From the NCBI RefSeq assembly GCF_004327985.1, contig NZ_SJDL01000015.1, positions 1-64,000 of the forward strand: a DNA stretch of 64,000 bases. The letters are read 5' to 3'. The stretch's first letter is position 1. Each line of letters begins with the position of its first letter. Source of the stretch: Marinobacter halodurans. GTDB lineage: Bacteria > Pseudomonadota > Gammaproteobacteria > Pseudomonadales > Oleiphilaceae. This document shows positions 35,643 to 43,972 of the stretch, piece after piece. A program made the translations under genes and the position numbers. Under the pieces are notes generated by a model. It saw nothing but the letters and a program-made list of their open reading frames with translations, ran no database searches and was not told where the DNA came from.

Positions 35643-36320
35643 CTAGATACGGCGACGGACAACCTGGTAACGACGCCCCAGGTACTCCAGGGGAGCGCTG
35701 AAAACATGGACCAGCCGCGTGAAGGGAAACAGCACGAAAATCGTCAGCCCCAGGAAGATGTGGACTTTATAGATCCAGTGCACGTCCCGGATGTAATCGG
35801 CGGCGCCGCCCTGCAATGTGAAGATCGATTGCGCCCAGGATCCGAAGAGCAGCATGGTATGCCCGTCCAGATGGCCCAGCGTGGGGATGATGGTGAGCAA
35901 TCCCAGCGAGACCTGGATGAGCAGGATCACGATGATCAGGATATCGGCGACGCTGCCGGCCGCCCGCACACGCGGATTCGTCAGGCGACGGTAGGTCAGC
36001 ATCGCGGCGCCGATCAGGCAGGCCACACCCGCCACGCCACCCACGACGATCGCCATCACCTGCTTGGTTCCGGCGCTCATGAAGGGCTCGTAGACCCAGT
36101 GGGGCGTCAGCAGGCCGACAATGTGCCCAAACAGGATCACCAGGATACCGACGTGAAACAGGTTGCTGGCCACCCGCATCCCGCCCTTGGCCAGCATCTG
36201 GCTGGAACCGGCTTTCCAGGTGAACTGCCCCATGTCGTAGCGCGCCCAGCTGCCGATGAAGAACACGGCCAGGGCGATGTAGGGATAGATGCCGAAAAGT
36301 AGTGTGTTCAGATAGTCCAT
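35643..36320 (-). CDS. narI: Respiratory nitrate reductase, cytochrome b (gamma) subunit
   Basis: A 225-residue integral membrane protein with five helices that anchors NarGH and takes electrons from quinol. The haem ligands are visible: His56 and His66 in FHVGILVILFGH, and two more in the VHIFLGLTIF and RLVHVFSAP helices, at the positions known for E. coli NarI (56, 66, 187, 205). The length equals the E. coli protein. It starts 18 bases after narJ and is followed by the parvulin gene. Confidence 0.97.
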   Translation of the reverse strand: MDYLNTLLFGIYPYIALAVFFIGSWARYDMGQFTWKAGSSQMLAKGGMRVASNLFHVGILVILFGHIVGLLTPHWVYEPFMSAGTKQVMAIVVGGVAGVACLIGAAMLTYRRLTNPRVRAAGSVADILIIVILLIQVSLGLLTIIPTLGHLDGHTMLLFGSWAQSIFTLQGGAADYIRDVHWIYKVHIFLGLTIFVLFPFTRLVHVFSAPLEYLGRRYQVVRRRI

Positions 36321-36337
36321 GAGAGTTCTCCTGCGCC

Positions 36338-37078
36338 TCAGGCGCCACCAATCTGCTGTTTCACGGCGTCCTGCATCAGTTCGTCACTGAGGTGGACACG
36401 CTGGACCTGGTCAAGCTCGTGCCGGCGCTGGCCGACAAGGCTGCTGTTACCGCAGGATTCTCCCTGGTCGTCGAGGAACTTGACCATTTCCTCTTCCCAG
36501 ACCTTGTCCAGGGCTTCGGGGGTATCATCCCGTTCTTCAGCGGCGACCAACGTGGCCAGTTCCTGCCGATCCGGCGCCTGGCCGGCGAGGGTCAGCAACG
36601 CGTCGAAGGGCAACTGGTAGAAGCTCTCCCTCTGGTGCAGGCGCTCGGCGAGCAGGCCCAGGATGTGGTGAATGTCTTCCAGCCAGGTCCGGATCTCCAG
36701 CCAGTCGCGCGTGGAGAGATACTCCAGGAACAGGGGCAGGTGGTCGGGCAACTCACGCACGTCGAGCTCCAGGCCGGCCTCGGCGTAGTGGTTCATCAGG
36801 TCCACCATGGCCTGGCCGCGGTCGCGGGACTCGCCATGGACATGCTCGAACAGCAGCAGCGACAGGGAGCGCCCGCGTTCGAACAGGGACACGTAGTTCT
36901 CCTGCAGGTCCATCAGGTTGCCGACACACAGCCGTTCGATGCAGGTGAGCAGGGCGTGCTTCTGCTGGGGCGGCAGGCGGTCGTCCGCCAAGACCGCCGC
37001 CACCAGTTCGTCCTGGGCGGCCTGCAGTTCCGCCGTGGGGTACTCCAGCAGGCGGGCGATCACACGTAGGGTTTGCAT
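36338..37078 (-). CDS. narJ: Nitrate reductase molybdenum cofactor assembly chaperone
   Basis: A 246-residue helical cytoplasmic chaperone, similar in length to E. coli NarJ (236). It binds apo-NarG and assists cofactor and FS0 insertion before membrane attachment. Family features include VIARLLEYPTAELQAA, LFERGRSLSLLLFEHVHGESRDRGQAMVDL and DLPDHLPLFLEYLS. It lies 10 bases after narH and 17 before narI. Confidence 0.95.
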   Translation of the reverse strand: MQTLRVIARLLEYPTAELQAAQDELVAAVLADDRLPPQQKHALLTCIERLCVGNLMDLQENYVSLFERGRSLSLLLFEHVHGESRDRGQAMVDLMNHYAEAGLELDVRELPDHLPLFLEYLSTRDWLEIRTWLEDIHHILGLLAERLHQRESFYQLPFDALLTLAGQAPDRQELATLVAAEERDDTPEALDKVWEEEMVKFLDDQGESCGNSSLVGQRRHELDQVQRVHLSDELMQDAVKQQIGGA

Positions 37079-37088
37079 GTTGTTCTCC

Positions 37089-38648
37089 TCAGTCCTGCAG
37101 CTGCTTCGGGTCGACCTGTTTCACGGTGCTCAGCTTCTGCACCATGCTGGTGGTCTGCTTGCGCCCGCCGAACAGGCTGAAGTCGCTGTCGCCGCCGGTG
37201 CAGCCGTCGCCAAAGCTGAAGCCGCAGCCGCCACGATTGGGGAAGGCTTCCTTCGCCAGCTCCATATGCGTCGTGGGGATGACGAAGCGGTCCTCATAGT
37301 TGGCAATGGCCAGGTAGCGATACATCTCGTCGGCCTGGGTCTTGCTGAGCCCGGCGGCCTCCAGCGGTGACAGGTCCTCGACACCGTCCACGGTTTCCGC
37401 CCGCTTGTAGTAACGCATCGCCAGGATCCGCTTGAGCGCCCGCAGCACCGGCTTTTCGTCACCGGCGGTGAGCAGGTTGGCCAGGTATTTGACCGGAATA
37501 CGCAGGTTCTCGATCTTCGGCAGTACGCCTTCGAACTCGATCTTGCCGGCCTCAGCGGCGGATTGGATCGGGCTCAGTGGCGGCACATACCAGACCATGG
37601 GCAGGGTGCGGTATTCCGGGTGCAGCGGCAGGGCCAGTTTCCAGTCCACCGCCATCTTGTAGACCGGGGAGCGCTGGGCGGCCTGGATGACACTGTCCGG
37701 TACGCCGTCCTTGCGGGCCTGCTCGATCACCTGGGGATCGAACGGGTCGAGGAAGATCTCCAGCTGCTTCTCGTACAGATCCTGTTCGCCCGGCGTGCTG
37801 GCCACTTCCTCGATGCGGTCGGCGTCATACAACAGCACGCCCAGGTAACGGATGCGACCCACGCAGGTTTCCGAGCACACGGTGGGCAGGCCCACTTCGA
37901 TACGCGGATAGCAGAAGATGCACTTCTCGGACTTGCCGGTCTTCCAGTTGAAGTAGATCTTCTTGTAGGGGCAGCCGGAAACGCACATCCGCCAGCCACG
38001 GCACTTGTCCTGGTCGATCAGCACGATGCCGTCTTCCTCGCGCTTGTAGATCGCGCCGCTCGGGCACGAGGCCACGCACGCCGGGTTCAGGCAGTGCTCG
38101 CACAGGCGCGGCAGGTACATCATGAAGGTGCTTTCGAACTGGCCGTAGATGTCCGCCTGGATCTGGTCGAAGTTCCTGTCCTTGCGGCGCTTGGCAAACT
38201 CGGTGCCGAGGATTTCCTCCCAGTTGGGGCCCCATTCGACTTTCTTCATGCGCTCGCCCGAGATCAGCGAGCGGGGTCGGGCGATCGGCTGGTGCTTGCT
38301 GTCACCGGCGGTATGCAGGTGCTGGTAGTCGAAGTCGAACGGCTCGTAGTAGTCGTCGATCTCCGGCAGGTCCGGGTTGGCGAAGATGTTCGCCAGTACC
38401 CGGAAGCGACCGCCGATACGCGGGCGAATCCTGCCGTTGCTGTCGCGCAGCCAGCCGCCTTTCCATTTGTCCTGGTTCTCCCACTCCTTGGGGTAACCGA
38501 TGCCGGGTTTGGTCTCGACGTTGTTGAACCAGGCGTATTCCATGCCTTCGCGGCTGGTCCAGACGTTCTTGCAGGTGACCGAGCAGGTGTGGCAACCGAT
38601 GCACTTGTCCAGGTTGAGCACCATGCCGACTTGGGATCTGATTTTCAT
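37089..38648 (-). CDS. narH: Respiratory nitrate reductase, iron-sulfur (beta) subunit
   Basis: A 519-residue electron-transfer subunit with four Fe-S clusters. The Cys groups are CIGCHTCSVTCKNVW near the N terminus, CEHCLNPACVASCP, CRGWRMCVSGCP and CIFCYPR with CSETCVGRIRYLG. The Trp in CRGWRMC replaces a Cys and creates the 3Fe-4S site typical of NarH. The start MKIRSQVGMVLNLDKC overlaps the narG stop by four bases (ATGA). A longer in-frame start inside narG is not credible. Confidence 0.97.
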   Translation of the reverse strand: MKIRSQVGMVLNLDKCIGCHTCSVTCKNVWTSREGMEYAWFNNVETKPGIGYPKEWENQDKWKGGWLRDSNGRIRPRIGGRFRVLANIFANPDLPEIDDYYEPFDFDYQHLHTAGDSKHQPIARPRSLISGERMKKVEWGPNWEEILGTEFAKRRKDRNFDQIQADIYGQFESTFMMYLPRLCEHCLNPACVASCPSGAIYKREEDGIVLIDQDKCRGWRMCVSGCPYKKIYFNWKTGKSEKCIFCYPRIEVGLPTVCSETCVGRIRYLGVLLYDADRIEEVASTPGEQDLYEKQLEIFLDPFDPQVIEQARKDGVPDSVIQAAQRSPVYKMAVDWKLALPLHPEYRTLPMVWYVPPLSPIQSAAEAGKIEFEGVLPKIENLRIPVKYLANLLTAGDEKPVLRALKRILAMRYYKRAETVDGVEDLSPLEAAGLSKTQADEMYRYLAIANYEDRFVIPTTHMELAKEAFPNRGGCGFSFGDGCTGGDSDFSLFGGRKQTTSMVQKLSTVKQVDPKQLQD

Positions 38649-41600
38649 TGGGCGGCCTCCTGTACTTCGTCCTGGCCTTCGCCGTCGAGCCAGTCGACAT
38701 TCTTCATCTTGCGCACCACGACAAACTCGTCCCGGTTGGAACCGACCGTGCCGTAGTAGTTGAACCCGTATGAGTACTGGGCATAGCCCCCGATCATATG
38801 GGTCGGTTTCGGGCAAACCCGGGTGACCGAGTTGTGGATCCCGCCCCGGGTCCCGCTGATTTCAGAGCCGGGAATGTTCACCAGGCGCTCCTGGGCGTGA
38901 TACATCATCACCAGGCCGGGCATGACCCGCTGGCTGACCACCGCACGGGCGGTGAGGGCGCCGTTGAGGTTGAACAGCTCGATCCAGTCGTTGTCCTCGA
39001 TGCCCAGTTCGCGGGCGTCGTCCTCGCTCAGCCACACGATGGGGCCGCCGCGGGACAGGGTCTGCATCAGCAGGTTTTCGCTGTAGGTACTGTGGATACC
39101 CCATTTCTGGTGCGGGGTGATCCAGTTCAGCGCCTTTTCCCGGAAGCCGTTGGGCTTGACGCCCAGCATCGGACCGGAGGTCTTGGTGTCGATCGGCGGC
39201 CGATAGACCAGCAGACTCTCGCCGAAGGCCCGCATCCACTCGTGATCCTGGTAGAACTGCTGGCGGCCGGTGAGGGTGCGCCAGGGGATCAGCTCGTGGA
39301 CGTTGGTATAGCCGGCGTTGTAGGACACGTGCTCGTCCTCGAGCCCCGACCAGGTGGGACTGGAGATGATCTTGCGCGGCTGGGCCACCACGTCGCGGAA
39401 GCGGATCTTCTCCTCTTCCTTGTTGGTCGCCAGGTGGGTGTGGTCCAGGCCGGTAATGTCGGACAGCGCCTGCCAGGCCTTAACCGCCACCTGACCGTTG
39501 GTTTCCGGGGCCAGGGTCAGGATCACTTCGGCCGCGTCGATGGCGCTCTCGATCTTCGGCTGGCCGGCATTGGCGCCTTCGAGGTGCTGGTAGTTCAACT
39601 GCCGCAGGAAGTTCACTTCCTTTTCGGTGTTCCAACTGATGCCCTTGCCGCCGTTGCCGGCTTTCTCCAGCAGCGGGCCGAGGGAGGTGAAGCGGGCGTA
39701 GGTGTTGGGGTAGTCGCGCTCCACCGTGACGAAATTGGGCGCGGTCTTGCCCGGAATGAGCTCGCACTCGCCTTTTTTCCAGTCCTTCACGTCGAATGGC
39801 TGGCCCAGTTCGGCCGGTGCGTCGTGCTGCAGGGGCAGGGTCACCACATCCTTCTCGACACCCAGGTGGCCTACCGCGGCTTTGGAGAAGGCGCGGGCGA
39901 TGCCCTTGTAGATCTCCCAGTCACTGCGCGCTTCCCAGGCGGGATCGGTGGCCGCGGTGAGCGGGTGGATGAACGGGTGCATGTCCGAGGTGTTCAGGTC
40001 GTCCTTCTCGTACCAGGTGGCCGTGGGCAGGACGATGTCCGAGTACAGGCAGGTGGTGGACATGCGGAAGTCCAGGGTGACCAGCAGGTCGAGCTTGCCC
40101 TCGCGGGCCTCGTCGTGCCATTTGACTTCCTGCGGTTTGACGCCACCGGTTTCGCCCAGGTCCTTGCCCTGCAGGCCGTTTTTGGTACCCAGCAGGTACT
40201 TGAGCATGTACTCATGACCCTTGCCGGACGAACCCAGCAGGTTGGAACGCCAGATGAACATGTTGCGCGGATGGTTGGTCGGTGCCTCGGGATCCTCGCT
40301 GGCAAACGCCAGGGAGCCGTCCTTCAGGGACCGGGCCACGTAATCGGACACCTCCAGGTCGGCCTTTTCCGCTTCCGCGGCGATGGTCAGCGGGTTGCGG
40401 TTGAGCTGGGGTGCGGAAGGCAGCCAGCCCATGCGCTCGGCACGGACGTTGTAGTCGATCAGACTGCCGGTGAATTTCGACTTGTCCGCCAGTGGGGAGA
40501 GGATTTCGTCCACGCCCAGCTTCTCGTAGCGCCATTGTCCGGAATGGGCGTAGAAGAAGGAGGTGCCATTCATGTGGCGCGGCGGGCGCTGCCAGTCGAG
40601 ACCGAACGCCAGCGGCTGCCAGCCGGTCTGCGGGCGCAGTTTCTCCTGGCCGACGTAGTGGGCCCAGCCGCCACCGCTCTGACCAATGCAGCCACACAGG
40701 ATCAGCATGTTGATCAGGCTGCGGTAGTTCATGTCCATGTGGTACCAGTGGTTCATGCCGGCACCGACGATGATCATGGAACGGCCGCGGGTCTTGTGGG
40801 CGTTGTCCGCGAATTCCCGGGCAATGCGGATGACCTTGTCCCGGGGCACACCGGTGATGGTTTCCTGCCAGGCCGGGGTGTAGGGCGCGTTGTCGTCGTA
40901 GGACGTGGCGCCGTCGTCCTCGCCCAGACCCCGGTCGATGCCGTAGTTGGCGATCATCAGGTCGTATACGGTCACCGCCAGGGCCTGTTCGCCATTGGCC
41001 AGGGTGATTTTCCGGGCGCCGAGGCTGTGAGTCAGGGTGTCGCGCAGTTCCACGTGCTTGAAGTGCTCGTGCTGGATGCCGCCGAAATAGGGGAAGGCGA
41101 CCTTGACCACCTCGTCGTGGGCCTCCGTCAGGGACAGGCGCAGGGTGACATCCTGCTGTTCACCGCCGGCGTTCTGCTTCAGGTTCCACTTGCCTTTCTC
41201 GCCCCAGCGGTAGCCGATCGAGCCGTTGGGGGCGGTCAGGCTGCCGTCGTTCTCGTTGATGGCGACGGTCTTCCACTCGGGGTTGTTGCTCTCGCCCAGA
41301 CCGTCCACCAGGTCACTGGCACGGAGGAACCGGCGTGGTACGTAGCCACCGTCTTCGTGCGGTTCGAGCATCACCAGGTACGGCATGTCGGTGTAGCGGC
41401 GCACGTAGTCGGTGAAGTAGGGGCTGGGGTTGTCGACGTGGAATTCCTTTAGGATCACGTGGCCCATGGCCAGGCCCAGGGCGGCGTCGGTGCCTTGCTT
41501 GGGGTTGATCCATTCATCGGAGAGTTTGGCCACCTCGGCGTAGTCCGGGGTGATGGCCACGGTCTTGGTGCCCTTGTAGCGGACTTCGGTGAAGAAGTGC

Positions 41601-42394
41601 GCGTCCGGGGTCCGGGTCTGGGGCACGTTGGACCCCCAGGCGATGATGTAGCCGCTGTTGTACCAGTCGGCGGATTCCGGTACGTCGGTCTGCTCGCCCC
41701 AGGTCTGCGGGGAGGCCGGCGGCAGGTCGCAATACCAGTCGTAGAAGCTCAGGCAGACACCGCCGATCAGCGACAGGTAGCGGGCACCGGAGGCGTAGGA
41801 CACCATGGACATGGCGGGGATTGGCGAAAAGCCGACCACCCGGTCCGGACCGTAGGTCCTGGCGGTGTAGACGTTGGCGGCGCCGATCAGTTCGTTGAGC
41901 TCATCCCAGCTGGAGCGGACAAAGCCGCCCATGCCGCGGCGGGTCTTGTATTCGGCGGTCTTGGCCGGATCCTCGACGATGGACGTCCACGCGTCCACCG
42001 GATCTCTGAACCTGGCCCTGGCTTCGCGCCAGAGCTTGAGCAGGTGCTTGCGGGCCAGGGGGTACTTCAGGCGGTTGGCGCTGTACATGTACCAGGAGTA
42101 GCTGGCGCCGCGCGGGCAACCGCGGGGCTCGTGGTTGGGCAGGTCCGGGCGGGTGCGCGGGTAGTCGGTCTGCTGGGTTTCCCAGGTCACCAGGCCGTTC
42201 TTGACGTAGATTTTCCAGCTGCACGAGCCGGTGCAGTTCACACCGTGGGTGGAGCGTACGATCTTGTCGTACTGCCAGCGACCGCGGTAGCCGTCCTCGG
42301 CGTCACGGTTGACGGCATGAGTCTCGCCATGGCCGTTGGCGAAGGGCTCGCGCTTCTTCTTGAAGTAACTCAGTTTATCGATCAGATGACTCAT
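38645..42394 (-). CDS. narG: Respiratory nitrate reductase, catalytic (alpha) subunit
   Basis: A 1249-residue molybdenum enzyme (E. coli NarG has 1247) that reduces nitrate to nitrite on the cytoplasmic side. The FS0 cluster ligands His50, Cys54, Cys58 and Cys93 appear in STHGVNCTGSCSW and RGCPRG. Asp223 in WYCDLPPASP matches the Mo ligand Asp222 of E. coli. The C-terminal molybdopterin-binding part has HAQERLVNIPGSEISGTRGG. No Tat-like leader with SRRxFLK is present, as usual for NarG beyond its short vestigial N terminus. 89 bases after the narK-like gene, preceded by possible NarL heptamers. Confidence 0.98.
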   Translation of the reverse strand: MSHLIDKLSYFKKKREPFANGHGETHAVNRDAEDGYRGRWQYDKIVRSTHGVNCTGSCSWKIYVKNGLVTWETQQTDYPRTRPDLPNHEPRGCPRGASYSWYMYSANRLKYPLARKHLLKLWREARARFRDPVDAWTSIVEDPAKTAEYKTRRGMGGFVRSSWDELNELIGAANVYTARTYGPDRVVGFSPIPAMSMVSYASGARYLSLIGGVCLSFYDWYCDLPPASPQTWGEQTDVPESADWYNSGYIIAWGSNVPQTRTPDAHFFTEVRYKGTKTVAITPDYAEVAKLSDEWINPKQGTDAALGLAMGHVILKEFHVDNPSPYFTDYVRRYTDMPYLVMLEPHEDGGYVPRRFLRASDLVDGLGESNNPEWKTVAINENDGSLTAPNGSIGYRWGEKGKWNLKQNAGGEQQDVTLRLSLTEAHDEVVKVAFPYFGGIQHEHFKHVELRDTLTHSLGARKITLANGEQALAVTVYDLMIANYGIDRGLGEDDGATSYDDNAPYTPAWQETITGVPRDKVIRIAREFADNAHKTRGRSMIIVGAGMNHWYHMDMNYRSLINMLILCGCIGQSGGGWAHYVGQEKLRPQTGWQPLAFGLDWQRPPRHMNGTSFFYAHSGQWRYEKLGVDEILSPLADKSKFTGSLIDYNVRAERMGWLPSAPQLNRNPLTIAAEAEKADLEVSDYVARSLKDGSLAFASEDPEAPTNHPRNMFIWRSNLLGSSGKGHEYMLKYLLGTKNGLQGKDLGETGGVKPQEVKWHDEAREGKLDLLVTLDFRMSTTCLYSDIVLPTATWYEKDDLNTSDMHPFIHPLTAATDPAWEARSDWEIYKGIARAFSKAAVGHLGVEKDVVTLPLQHDAPAELGQPFDVKDWKKGECELIPGKTAPNFVTVERDYPNTYARFTSLGPLLEKAGNGGKGISWNTEKEVNFLRQLNYQHLEGANAGQPKIESAIDAAEVILTLAPETNGQVAVKAWQALSDITGLDHTHLATNKEEEKIRFRDVVAQPRKIISSPTWSGLEDEHVSYNAGYTNVHELIPWRTLTGRQQFYQDHEWMRAFGESLLVYRPPIDTKTSGPMLGVKPNGFREKALNWITPHQKWGIHSTYSENLLMQTLSRGGPIVWLSEDDARELGIEDNDWIELFNLNGALTARAVVSQRVMPGLVMMYHAQERLVNIPGSEISGTRGGIHNSVTRVCPKPTHMIGGYAQYSYGFNYYGTVGSNRDEFVVVRKMKNVDWLDGEGQDEVQEAAQ

Positions 42395-42483
42395 GGTCTC
42401 TCCCCGAGATCGTTATTGCACGACGCTCATTGTGAACAGGAAAAACCCTGGAATCTGCGTGGTTACCCCGACATAGCCGGGTT

Positions 42484-43767
42484 CTACCCCCAAGGGGATA
42501 GGGCCTTCTCCCCCTTAAGCAGCCGGTGGCGCATATGCCGTCGACTATGGAGGTTGAGGGCAAGGAGGGTTAGCGCAGAGAAGCCGAAAAGAAGCATGAA
42601 GGCCGCACTGCGAACGCCAATCCATTGATTCGCCATGGCGAACAGCAGTGGCAGGAGAAAGCCGGAAAGGCAACCGGACAGCAGCGCCAGACCGGCGGTG
42701 AAGGCGACGTGATCCGGCTGTAGCTCCACCAGGAGTCGCAGCAGGCTGCCGAAGGCCACCCCCAACAGCATGCCCAGCAGGGCGATCAAACCCACTTCAA
42801 CCATGATGGACCAGCCAAACTGCAGGTGCAGGATGTGGGTGGCCCCTTCGACGTCCAGCGACATGTTGGGGTAGGACAGCAGCAGTCCCGGAAGTAGGGC
42901 GGCCGTCAGGGCGCGACGCAATACTGGCACCGCTCCCAGACGGTCGGCAAGCCAGCCGCCGGGTACCTGGCAAAGGGAAGCCGGGACGATAAACCCCATG
43001 GCCAGCAGGGCACCGGTGTTGAATGGCAACCCCAGGCTGGCGCTGATGAAATCCGGCAGCCACAGTGTCAGCGCCAGTATTCCGCCGCCGCTCAGGGCGA
43101 AAAGCACGCAAAGCAGTTGCACATCCGCTTGCAGAAGCAGCGATAGGTTAGCCCTGATCCGGCTCTGCCCCGACCGGTGCGCTGCCGGCGGATCGCTTTC
43201 CGTCAGGAGGGCGTAAAGGATCGTCACCAACACCAGCAGGATGATGTAGGCTGTGGAGACTGAGCGCCAACTGTAGGCTTCGTGTATTAACGAGACCAGA
43301 TAATAGTTGAACCCGGCTCCGAGCATACCTGTGGAGAAGAGACTGAGCACCAGTCCGCGATGCTGGGGCGGAGCACGGCTGGAGATAAACTGAAGGCCCG
43401 CGCTGAACGTCCCGCCTGCCAGACCGAGTCCGCAGGCTACCAGAAGGTAGCCCCACAGACTCTCGACCCGGCCCAGGCTCGCCAGCACAGGCACCAGACC
43501 GGCCAGACATCCGAGCATCACACGTCTGGTGCCGAACCTTTGGGTGGCGATGCCAGCCGGAATGGCCAACAGACCCCCTGAAAGGACGGGGAGCGCCAGA
43601 AGGGTTCCGAACTCGACGTCGGACAGGTTCAATTGTGTCCGGATATGGACCCCGATCACCGCAAGCAGCGTCCAGCAGCCAAATGCGACAAAGAAGGCGA
43701 CATAGGTAGGCAGCAGGATGCCTGTCAGTGACAGCAGGGTGTCTTTTCGTATCTGCGGTGCTTTCAT
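42484..43767 (-). CDS. NarK-like MFS nitrate/nitrite transporter, divergent
   Basis: A 427-residue protein with twelve predicted membrane helices. GCWTLLAVIGVHIRTQLNLSDVEFGTLLALPVLSGGLLAIPAGIATQRFGTRRVM in its first third matches NarK-type MFS proteins. The second-half signature of typical NarK (NAGLGNLGVS) is not found. The first helix-5 region reads SLFSTGMLGAGFNYYL. It is first in the nar operon, 89 bases ahead of narG, and divergent from narX across 205 bases. A fused double NarK is also present, so this may handle nitrite export or a different anion. Weak GGAG 13 bases before the ATG. Confidence 0.8.
   Translation of the reverse strand: MKAPQIRKDTLLSLTGILLPTYVAFFVAFGCWTLLAVIGVHIRTQLNLSDVEFGTLLALPVLSGGLLAIPAGIATQRFGTRRVMLGCLAGLVPVLASLGRVESLWGYLLVACGLGLAGGTFSAGLQFISSRAPPQHRGLVLSLFSTGMLGAGFNYYLVSLIHEAYSWRSVSTAYIILLVLVTILYALLTESDPPAAHRSGQSRIRANLSLLLQADVQLLCVLFALSGGGILALTLWLPDFISASLGLPFNTGALLAMGFIVPASLCQVPGGWLADRLGAVPVLRRALTAALLPGLLLSYPNMSLDVEGATHILHLQFGWSIMVEVGLIALLGMLLGVAFGSLLRLLVELQPDHVAFTAGLALLSGCLSGFLLPLLFAMANQWIGVRSAAFMLLFGFSALTLLALNLHSRRHMRHRLLKGEKALSPWG
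42485..42500. promoter_or_regulatory. Possible NarL 7-2-7 site upstream of narG
   Basis: TACCCCC-AA-GGGGATA resembles inverted NarL heptamers with two-base spacing, the right half ending ATA instead of GTA. It overlaps the last codons of the narK-like gene, about 90-105 bases before narG. A further TACCCCG lies at 42464-42470. The match is partial. Confidence 0.3.
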
Positions 43768-43972
43768 TGCATTGCTCGTGCTCCACAGCCTATGGATCTG
43801 GGGTGTCGGATGTTCCTGTACCTATTTAGTTTTCGCGTGCGGGAATTGGAGTGCAACGAATCTTAAGAGGGATAACCGCAGGGGGTAGGCGGTTAGCCAT
43901 TGGAGGTAGATCACACCTGGCGGGCGTCGTTTGAGTGGAACAAAGGATGACGCAGGGACGTGACTTGCTATC
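43768..43972. promoter_or_regulatory. Divergent promoter region between the narK-like gene and narX
   Basis: The 205 bases contain TACCTAT (43821-43827), a good single NarL heptamer, GGGGGTA (43874-43880) and GAGGTAGATCACA, which only loosely resembles an FNR site. No convincing complete FNR box was found. Promoters for both operons must lie here or just upstream. Confidence 0.4.

Noticed and set aside
38798-41452. Long 884-codon open frame antisense to narG
   Set aside because: A by-product of GC-rich codon use opposite a certain gene; composition is Val/Gly/Ala/His-rich with no domain, and no start signal is seen.
43768-43972. FNR box between the narK-like gene and narX
   Set aside because: The best candidate (TTGGAGGTAGATCA) fits only with altered spacing or several mismatches, so I kept it out as a site.
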